Assembly: GCA_035552595.1 (NCBI GenBank)
Contig: DASZKZ010000056.1
Location: 1 to 64,000, forward strand
From: Aeolococcus sp035552595
GTDB lineage: Bacteria; Chloroflexota; Dormibacteria; Aeolococcales; Aeolococcaceae
Length of the DNA stretch: 64,000 nt
Direction of reading: 5' to 3'
Numbering within the stretch: position 1 is the first letter of the stretch; each line of letters starts with the position of its first letter. The notes below the pieces were generated by a model, which did not search any database, was not told the DNA's origin, and saw only the letters and a list, made by a program, of their open reading frames with translations. Shown one piece after another: positions 1 through 7,430 of the stretch. A program made the translations under genes and the position numbers.

Positions 1-2
1 GC

Positions 3-299
3 CGGGACGGAGTCATGGGGACCTTGGAACCTCATCCGCAGCTGGAGGGCCACGAGGCGGTGATCCTCTGGGAGGTGATCTCCGGCTCGCAGGAGCTCTC
101 TCATGGGATCGCGGCCAGCCTCAGCCACATGGCCGTGCACAACCCCATCCCGCAGTGGCACGGGCTGATCAGCGGTCTGGCCTACCCCTTCGCACCATCG
201 GAGATCGACCGCGGTCGGGTGTACGAGTACACCATGAACCACGTGGTCGTCCCCGTCGATCCGCTCGAGCTCTTCAGGCTCGAGACGGAAGACCTCTGA
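3..299 (+). CDS. AtuA-family (DUF1446) protein, C-terminal end only
   Basis: The reading frame is open from the left edge, so this is the last ~99 residues of a longer protein. The tail pattern (HNPIPQW, then a hydrophobic GLAYPF stretch, then a PVDPLELFR ending) resembles the C terminus of the acyclic-terpene-utilisation AtuA/DUF1446 family. The next gene is a DUF4387 homologue, the usual partner of AtuA proteins, and its ATG overlaps this stop codon. AtuA proteins occur in acyclic terpene and other branched-acid catabolic clusters, but their reaction is not well defined. The family call rests on a short fragment plus the neighbour; the catalytic part lies outside the window. Confidence 0.6.
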   Translation, partial: RDGVMGTLEPHPQLEGHEAVILWEVISGSQELSHGIAASLSHMAVHNPIPQWHGLISGLAYPFAPSEIDRGRVYEYTMNHVVVPVDPLELFRLETEDL

Positions 300-620
300 T
301 GGGACGGCGCAGCATCGCCGATGTCGCCCGCCTGGTTCGCTCCAAGAACGCGGGACCGTTCTGGCTGACGATCGACGTCATGTTCGACGATGACGACGTG
401 TACCGTGCGGTGTGCTAGCAGCGGGTGCCCCACCACCGCCACCATGGCCCGGTTGTTCAAGCTCCCGCAGGACCAGGTGCTGGTGTTCGAGCATCCGGCG
501 GCGCGAGCTGTGAAGGTGAGCTTCCCGCGCCCAGTGCCGTCGGGATCGCCCGGTGATGCGGACGTGTTCGGCGGGCAGCAGTACGCCGGCATCCTCGAGC
601 TCACTGTCGAGCTTCCCTGA
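299..620 (+). pseudogene. DUF4387 protein, interrupted by a frameshift
   Basis: The frame opened by the ATG at 299 encodes a DUF4387-like start (VRSKNAGPFWLTIDV, then FDDDDVYRAV) and hits TAG at 416-418. The rest of the family (TTATMARL, VLVFEHPA, then PRPVPSGSPGD and GGQQYAGILEL) continues one base over and ends at TGA 618-620. The two pieces join without a gap near 405-418, as if one base were inserted (or two lost). The joined product would be ~106 aa, the normal family length. DUF4387 proteins are small and of unknown function and follow AtuA-type genes. The last 20 nt overlap the convergent meaB 3' end. It could be a real pseudogene, a sequencing error, or less likely programmed frameshifting. 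Confidence 0.75.
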
Positions 621-1617
621 GCCCCCGCCGACCCGCGTCACCGTCGTCGGTGGTCAGCAGGTCGGCAGCGGACCACGGGTCGATGGATCGTGAGGCCACC
701 AGCAGACGGAGCTCATCCGCGGAGCTCTGCCCGAAGCGCTGTCTGGCTCGCTCACGAAGCTGAGCCAGGGCGACGGCCTGCACCTCGTCCCACAGTCGGG
801 CTTCCCGGAGCGAGGACAGGTGGCCGTCGGATTCCAACCATGATCGGTGGCCGTCGATGGCGGCGAGGACCTCCGCCGAGCCGACATCCTCGGAGGCAAC
901 GGTTGCGAGGACCGGGGGCTGCCAGCCACCCGCGCCCGGCGCCACGGCTCGCATGCTCGCCAGATCGCGCCGGGCGTGCTCTGCCCCTGGCCGGTCAGCC
1001 TTGTTGACCACGAACACGTCGGCGACCTCGAGAATCCCGGCCTTGGCGGTCTGCACATCGTCCCCCCACCCGGGATTGACGACGAGCACCGTCGTATCGG
1101 TGACCGCACAGACGTCCAGCTCGACCTGGCCGACGCCGACCGTCTCGAGGAGGATCCACGAATACCCGGCGGCGTCGAGCAGACGCAAGGCGGCGGGAGC
1201 AGCCAGAGCGAGACCACCCTGCTGGCCACGCGAGGCCATGGAACGGATGAACACAGCGGGGTCACCAACGTGCTCCATGCGGACCCGATCGCCGAGGATC
1301 GCTCCTCCGGACACCGGCGACGAAGGGTCGATCGCCAGGACCGCGACGCGCTCACCTCGACCTCGGAGTGCGGTGATGAGCCGGCCGGTGAGCGTCGACT
1401 TGCCCGCGCCCGGAGGACCTGTGATCCCGACCGTGTAGGCGCCCCCACCGAGGGGGAAGGCGGCGCGTGAGACCGCCCGAGAGGACGGCCCGTCGTTCTC
1501 GAGGAGGGAGAGCAATCGACCCGTGGCGGCAAGCCGTCCCGCACGGGCCTGCTCGAGCAGCCCACGAACCCGTTCTGATTCGATCGCGTGATCCTGCTCC
1601 GCTGCCGAACCACTCAC
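601..1617 (-). CDS. meaB: MeaB-type GTPase, chaperone of the B12 mutase
   Basis: A 338-aa G3E GTPase of the MeaB/ArgK family, which protects and reloads adenosylcobalamin mutases using GTP. The Walker A motif GPPGAGKST is at residues ~67-75, followed by AIDPSSP and GDRVRM, the LLETVGVGQ switch region and the VVNKAD specificity motif (NKxD). These are the family hallmarks and the length is normal. The GTG start overlaps the stop of the B12-binding small subunit by 4 nt, so the two are translationally coupled. It is the last gene of the operon hydratase, small subunit, meaB, divergent from the mutase large subunit. Confidence 0.95.
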   Translation of the reverse strand: MSGSAAEQDHAIESERVRGLLEQARAGRLAATGRLLSLLENDGPSSRAVSRAAFPLGGGAYTVGITGPPGAGKSTLTGRLITALRGRGERVAVLAIDPSSPVSGGAILGDRVRMEHVGDPAVFIRSMASRGQQGGLALAAPAALRLLDAAGYSWILLETVGVGQVELDVCAVTDTTVLVVNPGWGDDVQTAKAGILEVADVFVVNKADRPGAEHARRDLASMRAVAPGAGGWQPPVLATVASEDVGSAEVLAAIDGHRSWLESDGHLSSLREARLWDEVQAVALAQLRERARQRFGQSSADELRLLVASRSIDPWSAADLLTTDDGDAGRRGLREARQ

Positions 1618-2021
1618 CGTCCGGCTGGCCCCGACGCGTCGGTCAGCCCGCGCATCGCGGTGACGATCTCGTCCAGAGGCGTCCCGGTGGGGAAGACAGC
1701 CGCGGCACCGGCGTCGAGAAGCCCGGCAACATCCCGCTGCGGGATGGTGCCGCCCACCACGATGCGTGCCGTATCAGCCCCTGCGACCAGCAGGGCAGCC
1801 GCCACCTTCCTTGTCAGAGCCAGGTGGGCGCCACTGAGGATGCTCAGCCCGACCACCTGGACGTCCTCCTGCGCCGCTACCGCGGCAATCTCCTCAGGAC
1901 GCTGGCGGATGCCCGTGTAGATCACCTCGAAGCCCGCGTCGCGCAACGCACGGGCCACCAGCTTGGCGCCACGGTCGTGGCCGTCCAGGCCTGGCTTGGC
2001 CACGAGAACCCTGGCAGTCAT
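1614..2021 (-). CDS. B12-binding small subunit of acyl-CoA mutase
   Basis: A 135-aa stand-alone cobalamin-binding domain. The signature DGHDRG (D13-x-H15-xx-G18) supplies the lower axial histidine, followed by the GLSILSGAHL region and the VVGG nucleotide-tail loop. It is the partner of the separately encoded large subunit at 2835-4442. This split arrangement is known for isobutyryl-CoA and 2-hydroxyisobutyryl-CoA mutases and for some actinobacterial and archaeal methylmalonyl-CoA mutases. Starts at ATG 2021, 3 nt after the hydratase gene ends, and overlaps meaB by 4 nt. With MeaB and the large subunit it makes a complete mutase system. Confidence 0.93.
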   Translation of the reverse strand: MTARVLVAKPGLDGHDRGAKLVARALRDAGFEVIYTGIRQRPEEIAAVAAQEDVQVVGLSILSGAHLALTRKVAAALLVAGADTARIVVGGTIPQRDVAGLLDAGAAAVFPTGTPLDEIVTAMRGLTDASGPAGR

Positions 2022-2024
2022 CCC

Positions 2025-2789
2025 CTACAGGGACTTGAGCGGAGTCGACGCGCCCGCCGCTGCACGCCAGTGTTCATCGCTTGTCCAGAGGAGCGCGAAC
2101 TGGCGCACCGCGTCAGCTTCAAGCTCCGGGTGGACGTGCGGCTTGGCAGCGGCGATGGACGATTTCACGGCCAGCGACGCGGCCAGAGGCAACCGTGCAA
2201 AGTCCCCGGCGAGATGGCGCCAGGCGGTGTCGAAGTCGTCGCGCCCGGTGACAACATCCACCAAACCGATGCGCTCGGCCTCTGCCGCGGACAGCTTCCC
2301 GCCCAATCCGATGAGCAACAGCGCCTTGCTGCGCCCCACGATCTCGGTCAATCGTTCGGCTCCGCCCCACGCGGGCATGATCCCGAGGCCCACCTGCGTG
2401 AAGCCGATCTGGACATCGTCAGCGGCCACCCTGATGTCAGCCGCCACCGCGACCTCCGCTCCACCGCCGAGCGCGTGGCCGTTGAGGGCCGCGATGACGG
2501 GCACCGGGAAACATGCAATCCTATCGAGCAAGCGGCGCACACCTCTCGCCATCTGCGAGGCACCCTCGACGTCGCGAATCAGTGCCAGCTCCTTCAGGTC
2601 ACCGCCGGACACGAAGGCCCTGTCCCCCGCACCACGTATGACCAGCACCTTGGGCGGCTCGCCGACCAGATCGTCGAGGATGGTTCCGAGCTCCGCGACC
2701 GTCTGCAATCCGATGGCGTTGCGCACGTGCGGACGATCGATCGTCAGGACAGCGACGCCCTCACGGATGTCGATCGAGACCTCGCCCAC
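2025..2789 (-). CDS. Enoyl-CoA hydratase/isomerase (crotonase) family protein
   Basis: A ~254-aa crotonase-fold protein acting on acyl-CoA thioesters. The oxyanion-hole segments are present (GAGDRAFVSGGD and NGHALGGGAEVA). The first catalytic Glu is kept in GGGAE, but the second Glu of classical hydratases (the PE of QPE) reads TQ here (GFTQVGLGI), so isomerase, decarboxylase or a one-Glu hydratase are all possible. I chose GTG 2789 because AAGGGG lies 5 nt upstream; a longer frame reaches 2930 but crosses the promoter and adds non-homologous residues. First gene of the operon with the B12 subunit and meaB. This neighbourhood recalls the E. coli scp locus, where a crotonase decarboxylates the mutase product. 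Confidence 0.85.
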   Translation of the reverse strand: MGEVSIDIREGVAVLTIDRPHVRNAIGLQTVAELGTILDDLVGEPPKVLVIRGAGDRAFVSGGDLKELALIRDVEGASQMARGVRRLLDRIACFPVPVIAALNGHALGGGAEVAVAADIRVAADDVQIGFTQVGLGIMPAWGGAERLTEIVGRSKALLLIGLGGKLSAAEAERIGLVDVVTGRDDFDTAWRHLAGDFARLPLAASLAVKSSIAAAKPHVHPELEADAVRQFALLWTSDEHWRAAAGASTPLKSL

Positions 2790-2819
2790 GCGCACCCCTT
2801 GCCAGAGTTCGCCTCTCAA

Positions 2820-2838
2820 CGATATTGTATATTGATGA
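2820..2838. promoter_or_regulatory. AT-rich operator/promoter, site A
   Basis: CGATATTGTATATTGATG stands out in G+C-rich DNA between the divergent hydratase and mutase operons. It matches 11 of 14 positions of the site at 19683 when aligned on TGTATATTGA / AGTATATAGA. It contains -10-like hexamers (TATTGT, TATATT) and touches the ATG at 2835, so either the mutase mRNA is leaderless or translation begins at a later codon (2853 or 2868). A GntR-type regulator is the likely ligand; this is inferred. Confidence 0.55.
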
Positions 2839-4442
2839 CCAGCCCCGGCGCAATGGAGCCTGCGCGCGTGACCACCGACGCTGGCCTCCCGGTGGCGTCT
2901 CGGTACGGTCCTGATGATCTCCCCGCGCACGAGACGATCGGCGAGCCGGGCGCCTTCCCCTTCACGCGCGGCAACTTTCCTGGCGGCTACCGCGACCGGC
3001 TCTGGACGTTCCGGCAGTATTCAGGATTCGGCACCGCGGAGGAGTCGAACGCACGCTACCGGTATCTGCTCGACCGCGGCGCGACGGGGCTGTCGGTGGC
3101 GTTCGACCTGCCCACGCAGTGCGGATACGACTCCGATGATCCAGAGGTGGAAGAGGAGGTCGGACGGGTCGGCGTCGCCATCGACACCCTGCACGACTTC
3201 GAGATCCTGTTCGACTCGATCCCCCTCGATCGCATCAGCACCAGCTTCACGATCAATGGCACCGCTGCGATCATCCTCGCCTTCTACGTCGCCGCCGGCG
3301 AGAAGCAGGGCGTGGACCGCACCGCGCTCCGCGGGACCATCCAGAACGACATCCTCAAGGAGTACGCGTCGCGAGGCACCTGGATCTGGCCGCCACGGCC
3401 CTCCATGCGACTCATCGCTGACAGTGTGGAATTCTGTGCCGCCGAGGTGCCGCACTTCAATGCCATCTCCGTGGCCGGTGCGCACTTCCGCGACGCCGGC
3501 GCCAACGCCGCCCAGGAGATGGCCTTCACGCTCGCCGACGGTGTCGCGTACTGCGACGAGGTCGTCTCCCGCGGACGCATCACCATCGACCGGTTCGCCC
3601 CGCAGGTGTCCTTCTTCTTCTACACGCATGGTGATTTCTTCGAGGAGGTGGCCAAATACCGCGCCGGGCGGCGACGTTGGGCGTCGATCGTGCGTGAGCG
3701 CTACGCTGCTCGAGACGACCGGTCCTGCATGTTCCGGTTTGGCGTCGTGTGCGGCGGTGCATCGCTCTATGCCCCGCAAGCTGAGAACAACGCTATTCGC
3801 GTGGCCTACGAGGCCATGGCGTCGGTCTTCGGCGGAACCCAGTCGATGTTCACCGCGGCCTGGGATGAGCCGTTCGCGCTGCCGTCGCAGCGTTCCACCA
3901 CGCTGGCGCTGCGCACGCAGCAGATCCTCGCCTACGAGACGGGCGTCTCCCGGGTGGTGGATCCGCTCGGCGGCTCCTATTACGTCGAGGCGCTGACGGA
4001 TGAGATGGAGAGGATCATCACCTCGATCATGGCCGGCATCGAGGCCCAGGGCGGCATGGTCCGAGCCGTCGAGGAAGGGTACGTGCAGCGCCTCATCGCC
4101 GATTCCGCCCACGACGCGCACCGCAAGCTCGAGTCCGGAGAGCGCGCCGTGGTGGGGGTGAACCGCTTCCAGACGAACGAGGCCGCGCCTGAGGTCGAGG
4201 GCTACGCGATGGACACCACCGCGCGCCAGCGCCAGCTCGACCGGCTCGCCGAGACCAGGGGAGCTCGTGATCCAGGTCAGGTGATGAGCGCGCTCACGGC
4301 CCTCGAGGTGGGCGCGGGCGACGAATCGGCCAACCTCATGCCGCTGCTGATCGACTGTGCGCACAGCTACTGCACGGTCGGCGAGATGGTGCGCATCCTC
4401 AGGCAGGAATGGGGAACGTTTCGCCAGCCGGTGGTGTTCTGA
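2835..4442 (+). CDS. Adenosylcobalamin-dependent acyl-CoA mutase, large subunit
   Basis: A ~535-aa mutase catalytic TIM barrel without a fused B12 domain, pairing with the small subunit at 1614-2021. Motifs are RQYSGFGTAEESN (~60-72), GLSVAFDLPT, TIQNDILKEY (~168-177) and PPRPSMRLIAD. By alignment with Propionibacterium methylmalonyl-CoA mutase, Y62 equals Tyr89, R180 equals Arg207 (binds the substrate carboxylate), Q170 equals Gln197 and H217 equals His244. These favour a carboxyl-bearing substrate over isobutyryl-CoA. The normally conserved Tyr243 is alanine (A216, in VAGAHFRDAG), which should enlarge the pocket, so the substrate may be bulkier than methylmalonyl-CoA. The upstream open frame from 1467 is antisense to other genes; ATG 2853 and GTG 2868 are alternative starts. 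Confidence 0.92.
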   Translation: MTSPGAMEPARVTTDAGLPVASRYGPDDLPAHETIGEPGAFPFTRGNFPGGYRDRLWTFRQYSGFGTAEESNARYRYLLDRGATGLSVAFDLPTQCGYDSDDPEVEEEVGRVGVAIDTLHDFEILFDSIPLDRISTSFTINGTAAIILAFYVAAGEKQGVDRTALRGTIQNDILKEYASRGTWIWPPRPSMRLIADSVEFCAAEVPHFNAISVAGAHFRDAGANAAQEMAFTLADGVAYCDEVVSRGRITIDRFAPQVSFFFYTHGDFFEEVAKYRAGRRRWASIVRERYAARDDRSCMFRFGVVCGGASLYAPQAENNAIRVAYEAMASVFGGTQSMFTAAWDEPFALPSQRSTTLALRTQQILAYETGVSRVVDPLGGSYYVEALTDEMERIITSIMAGIEAQGGMVRAVEEGYVQRLIADSAHDAHRKLESGERAVVGVNRFQTNEAAPEVEGYAMDTTARQRQLDRLAETRGARDPGQVMSALTALEVGAGDESANLMPLLIDCAHSYCTVGEMVRILRQEWGTFRQPVVF

Positions 4443-4452
4443 CCATGGGCCG

Positions 4453-5673
4453 ATGAGCTCGGGCACTGGTCCCCTGACGGGTATTCGCGTCATCGAGTTT
4501 GGCCACTTCATCGCCGGTCCCTACGCCGGGGCCATCCTCGCCGACCTCGGCGCCGACGTCATCAAGGTGGAGGATCCCGACCGCGTCGACGACGCACGGC
4601 TGACCGGGCCCCATTTCCTCGACGGTCAATCGCTGTACTTCCTCGCGCTGAACTGCGCGAAGCGATCGCTGGCAGTGCGGCTGTCCAACCCCAGCGGCCA
4701 CGAGGCGGTGCTCGACCTGGTGGCGTCCGCAGACGTCGTCCTCGACAACTTCCGTCCGGGGGTGATGGCCAAGCTCGGTCTGGACGCCGACACCCTGGAG
4801 GGGGTGAACCCCCAGCTGGTCACGTGCTCCCTGACGGCCTACGGGGAGACCGGCGCCTACGCCGGCCGGCCGGGCTACGACTACACCATCCAGGCGCTTG
4901 TCGGCGCCATGAGCCTGACCGGCGAGCCCGGTGGTCCGCCGGGCAAGGCGGGCATCTCCTACATCGATCACAGCGGCGGCCTCGCCTGTGCCCTGGCAAT
5001 CTGCGCAGCCCTGCTGGAACGCCACCGCTCCGGCCAGGGGCGGCACGTCGACCTGGCGCTCGTCGACACCCAGATCTCCATGCTCACCTACCTGGCCAGC
5101 TGGCTGCTCAACAGTGACGCGCAGACTGATCGGACGGCGAGCGCCTCACATCCGTCACTGGTGCCGGCGCAGAATTTTGCCACCAGGGACGGCTGGGTGT
5201 CGGTCTTCGTCGGCAACGACCGTCAATGGCATCATCTGACGCAGGCGCTCGACGATGCACGCCTTCTTGATCCAGGCTACACCACCAATGCCGCCCGCAC
5301 CCGCAACAGAGAGGCGGTGCTCGCGCTGGTGGCGGAGAACCTCGCCGTCATGTCGATGGCGGAGGCAACGGACCGCCTGGTGGCGTGGGGTGTGGCGTGC
5401 TCGCCGGTGTACACGGTCGCCGAAGCGCTCAACTGCGAGCCTGCACGTGACCGCGGCCTCGTGCAGGAGGCAAACCATGCTCGCTACGGGCGTTACCGCC
5501 ACGCCTCCGGCCCCATCCCTGCGCTGGGCGGCGACGGCGCCGTGGGCGCACCCACACTCGGTGAGCACTCCGAGGCGATCCTGCACGAGCTCGGCTACGA
5601 CCAGATGAGAATCGATGCCCTGCTCGCCGGCGGTGCAATCGCCAACAGCCCGAATCCGGAGACCGTGACATGA
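4453..5673 (+). CDS. CaiB/BaiF family III CoA-transferase
   Basis: A 406-aa class III CoA-transferase that moves CoA between carboxylic acids through an aspartyl-CoA anhydride. The N terminus RVIEFGHFIAGPYAG with DLGADVIKVE, the segment NFRPGVMAKLGLD and the PGYDYTIQALVGAMS segment are typical. The catalytic Asp is D172 in SYIDHSGG. It lies 10 nt after the mutase gene and overlaps the HD-like gene by 4 nt, so it probably activates the mutase substrate or recycles CoA from the product. Substrate not predictable. ATG 4453 gives the family N terminus; the longer frame from 4357 runs inside the mutase gene. Confidence 0.92.
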   Translation: MSSGTGPLTGIRVIEFGHFIAGPYAGAILADLGADVIKVEDPDRVDDARLTGPHFLDGQSLYFLALNCAKRSLAVRLSNPSGHEAVLDLVASADVVLDNFRPGVMAKLGLDADTLEGVNPQLVTCSLTAYGETGAYAGRPGYDYTIQALVGAMSLTGEPGGPPGKAGISYIDHSGGLACALAICAALLERHRSGQGRHVDLALVDTQISMLTYLASWLLNSDAQTDRTASASHPSLVPAQNFATRDGWVSVFVGNDRQWHHLTQALDDARLLDPGYTTNAARTRNREAVLALVAENLAVMSMAEATDRLVAWGVACSPVYTVAEALNCEPARDRGLVQEANHARYGRYRHASGPIPALGGDGAVGAPTLGEHSEAILHELGYDQMRIDALLAGGAIANSPNPETVT

Positions 5674-6221
5674 GACCAGAGCTGGACCTCGAGACCCTGC
5701 TGCCAGAGATCGAGAGGATCTCGGATCCCACCCTGCGTGGCGGGGTGGTCGCGGTCTGGCAGGAGATGTGGCAGGACTCCCTGTTCGAGTCACTCGAGGA
5801 CGTGCCGACGTCGATCGAGATCCATTCGTCGCACCTGCGCCACTGCCGCGCCGTCCTGTCCCTGGCCCTCGCGGTGGCGGACACCTTTCAGACATTTCAC
5901 GACGTGTCCGTGGACCGCGACGTGCTCCTCGCCGCGGGACTCCTCCAGGATGTCTCCAAGCTGGTTGAGTACCAACCGCACGACGGTGCGTTCGCATTGA
6001 CCGACAGCGGACGCCGCTATCCGCACGGATTTCTCGGCGCCCACGCGGCATTGGCTCACGGCGTTCCCGCAGAGGTGTGCGAGATCATCGTCAGCCACAG
6101 CCCGACGGCAGCGAGCTTCCCCGCCTCGCTGGAGGGCAAGATCCTCTACTACGCAGATCAGCTCGACGTGATCGCCATCTTTGGTGACCGTTGGAAGAAG
6201 CTGCTGCTGGTCACCAAGTGA
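5670..6221 (+). CDS. HD-domain-like protein with altered HD motif
   Basis: A 183-aa mostly helical protein with the layout of an HD phosphohydrolase/deaminase: H55/H58 near the N terminus (SSHLRHCR), LLAAGLLQDVSKLVEY at ~87-101, H119 in YPHGFLGAHAA and H143 in IIVSHSP. In the central motif the expected HD is QD (Q93-D94), so one metal ligand is missing. It may still bind metal through other residues, or act non-catalytically. The ATG overlaps the CoA-transferase stop by 4 nt, placing it firmly in the mutase operon; similar small HD proteins occur in other catabolic operons. Exact function unknown. Confidence 0.7.
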   Translation: MRPELDLETLLPEIERISDPTLRGGVVAVWQEMWQDSLFESLEDVPTSIEIHSSHLRHCRAVLSLALAVADTFQTFHDVSVDRDVLLAAGLLQDVSKLVEYQPHDGAFALTDSGRRYPHGFLGAHAALAHGVPAEVCEIIVSHSPTAASFPASLEGKILYYADQLDVIAIFGDRWKKLLLVTK

Positions 6222-6233
6222 TGGAGCTAACAC

Positions 6234-7424
6234 GTGATGGAGCAAGGCGTCATGAATTCTGAGGTTGGAGCACAGGCCGACGTGAGCGCGGACATGCGCA
6301 TCCGAGAGGTCGAGGCCTGGGTCATCAAGAGCCAGATACCGCCGATGGTCCTCGGGGGTGGCCACTCGGCCCCGGTCACGCCCGACTCCGTGCTGGTGCG
6401 CATCACCACCGAGGATGGACACACCGGCTTCGGCGACTCCTGGGTTCAGCAGACCGACGCCCGCATCCTCAGGGCGGGGGTGATGTACGGAGTCCGGCCC
6501 CACCTGCTGGGCCAGGACTCGCGCAACATCGCCGCCCTCTGGCGGCGGCAGTGGCAGGCGGTGCGCAACCACGGCCTGCATCCCGCCGTGAGCGCCACGG
6601 ACATCGCGCTGTGGGACCTGCGGGGACGCGTGCTCGGCCAGCCCGTCTCCGGGCTCCTGGGCGGACCTCTCCGTTCCCGGGTGGAGGCGTACGCGACCAT
6701 CCCCTGGCACCGCCCCGCCGAGGAGCAGGTCCGTCTCATCGAGGCCACGTCGGCTCGCGGCTTCCGCGGTGTGAAGGTGGCGGTGGGTCACGGTGTCGAC
6801 GAGGATCGCCAGCGCATCGTCACCCTGCGTGAGGCGCATCCCGACGTGCTGCTCGCCATCGACGCCAACGGTGGTTATGACGTCACCGACGCCCTCCGCG
6901 TGGGCACCACCTGCGACGAGCTCGATGTGCGCTGGTTCGAGGAGCCCGTCCCCTACACCGATCCCCAGGGCCTGGCGGCGGTGGGGCGGCGTTTGCGCAC
7001 CCCGGTCTCCGGATTCCAGTCGGACACGACGGTGTACGCCCTGCGCCGGTATCTTGACATCGACGCGCTGAGCATCTTCCAGCCCTCGCTCGACAAGTGC
7101 GGAGGGATCACCCAGGCGCAGCGCATCGGCGCCGTCCTCGATGCGTGGGGGAAGCGGCTGGTGCCGCATTCCGCGGCGCCGCCGCTGAGCTTCCTGGCCG
7201 CCCTTCATGTCTCCGCAACGGCGCCCACCGGCGGCCTGATGGAGTTCATGGTCCCTGAGCGGGACCCGGCCGACCCCGGCGCGTACCGCCTCGGTGCGGA
7301 CCACCTTCGCGACGCGTCGATCCTCTCCATCGACCGCGAGGGCTTCGTCCGTGTCCCTGACGCTCCCGGGCTGGGGATGGAGATCGACATGGATGCGGTC
7401 GCGGAGCTGCAGCGGCGCGACTGA
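6234..7424 (+). CDS. Enolase-superfamily (mandelate racemase/muconate lactonizing) protein with altered active site
   Basis: A 396-aa MR/MLE-type protein: N-terminal capping domain (to ~150), then a TIM barrel. Barrel motifs: K181 in RGVKVAVG, first metal ligand D210 in LLAIDANGG, second E236 in WFEEPV, and His H312 in VPHSAAPP. The third metal ligand (normally Glu in a GGES-like motif) aligns with Q262 in SGFQSD, and the dyad Asp before GGIT aligns with serine (QPSLDKCGG). By my alignment two catalytic positions are therefore changed, and the protein may be a divergent dehydratase or a non-canonical family member. GGAG 7 nt upstream supports GTG 6234; ATG 6237 is equally usable. Last gene of the mutase operon. 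Confidence 0.85.
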   Translation: MMEQGVMNSEVGAQADVSADMRIREVEAWVIKSQIPPMVLGGGHSAPVTPDSVLVRITTEDGHTGFGDSWVQQTDARILRAGVMYGVRPHLLGQDSRNIAALWRRQWQAVRNHGLHPAVSATDIALWDLRGRVLGQPVSGLLGGPLRSRVEAYATIPWHRPAEEQVRLIEATSARGFRGVKVAVGHGVDEDRQRIVTLREAHPDVLLAIDANGGYDVTDALRVGTTCDELDVRWFEEPVPYTDPQGLAAVGRRLRTPVSGFQSDTTVYALRRYLDIDALSIFQPSLDKCGGITQAQRIGAVLDAWGKRLVPHSAAPPLSFLAALHVSATAPTGGLMEFMVPERDPADPGAYRLGADHLRDASILSIDREGFVRVPDAPGLGMEIDMDAVAELQRRD

Positions 7425-7430
7425 GACCGG

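Noticed and set aside
1467..2834. Long upstream extension of the mutase reading frame (456 extra codons)
   Set aside because: It runs antisense through the hydratase, B12-subunit and meaB genes and has Arg/Gly/Pro-biased composition with no homology; the real mutase start is at 2835 or just after.
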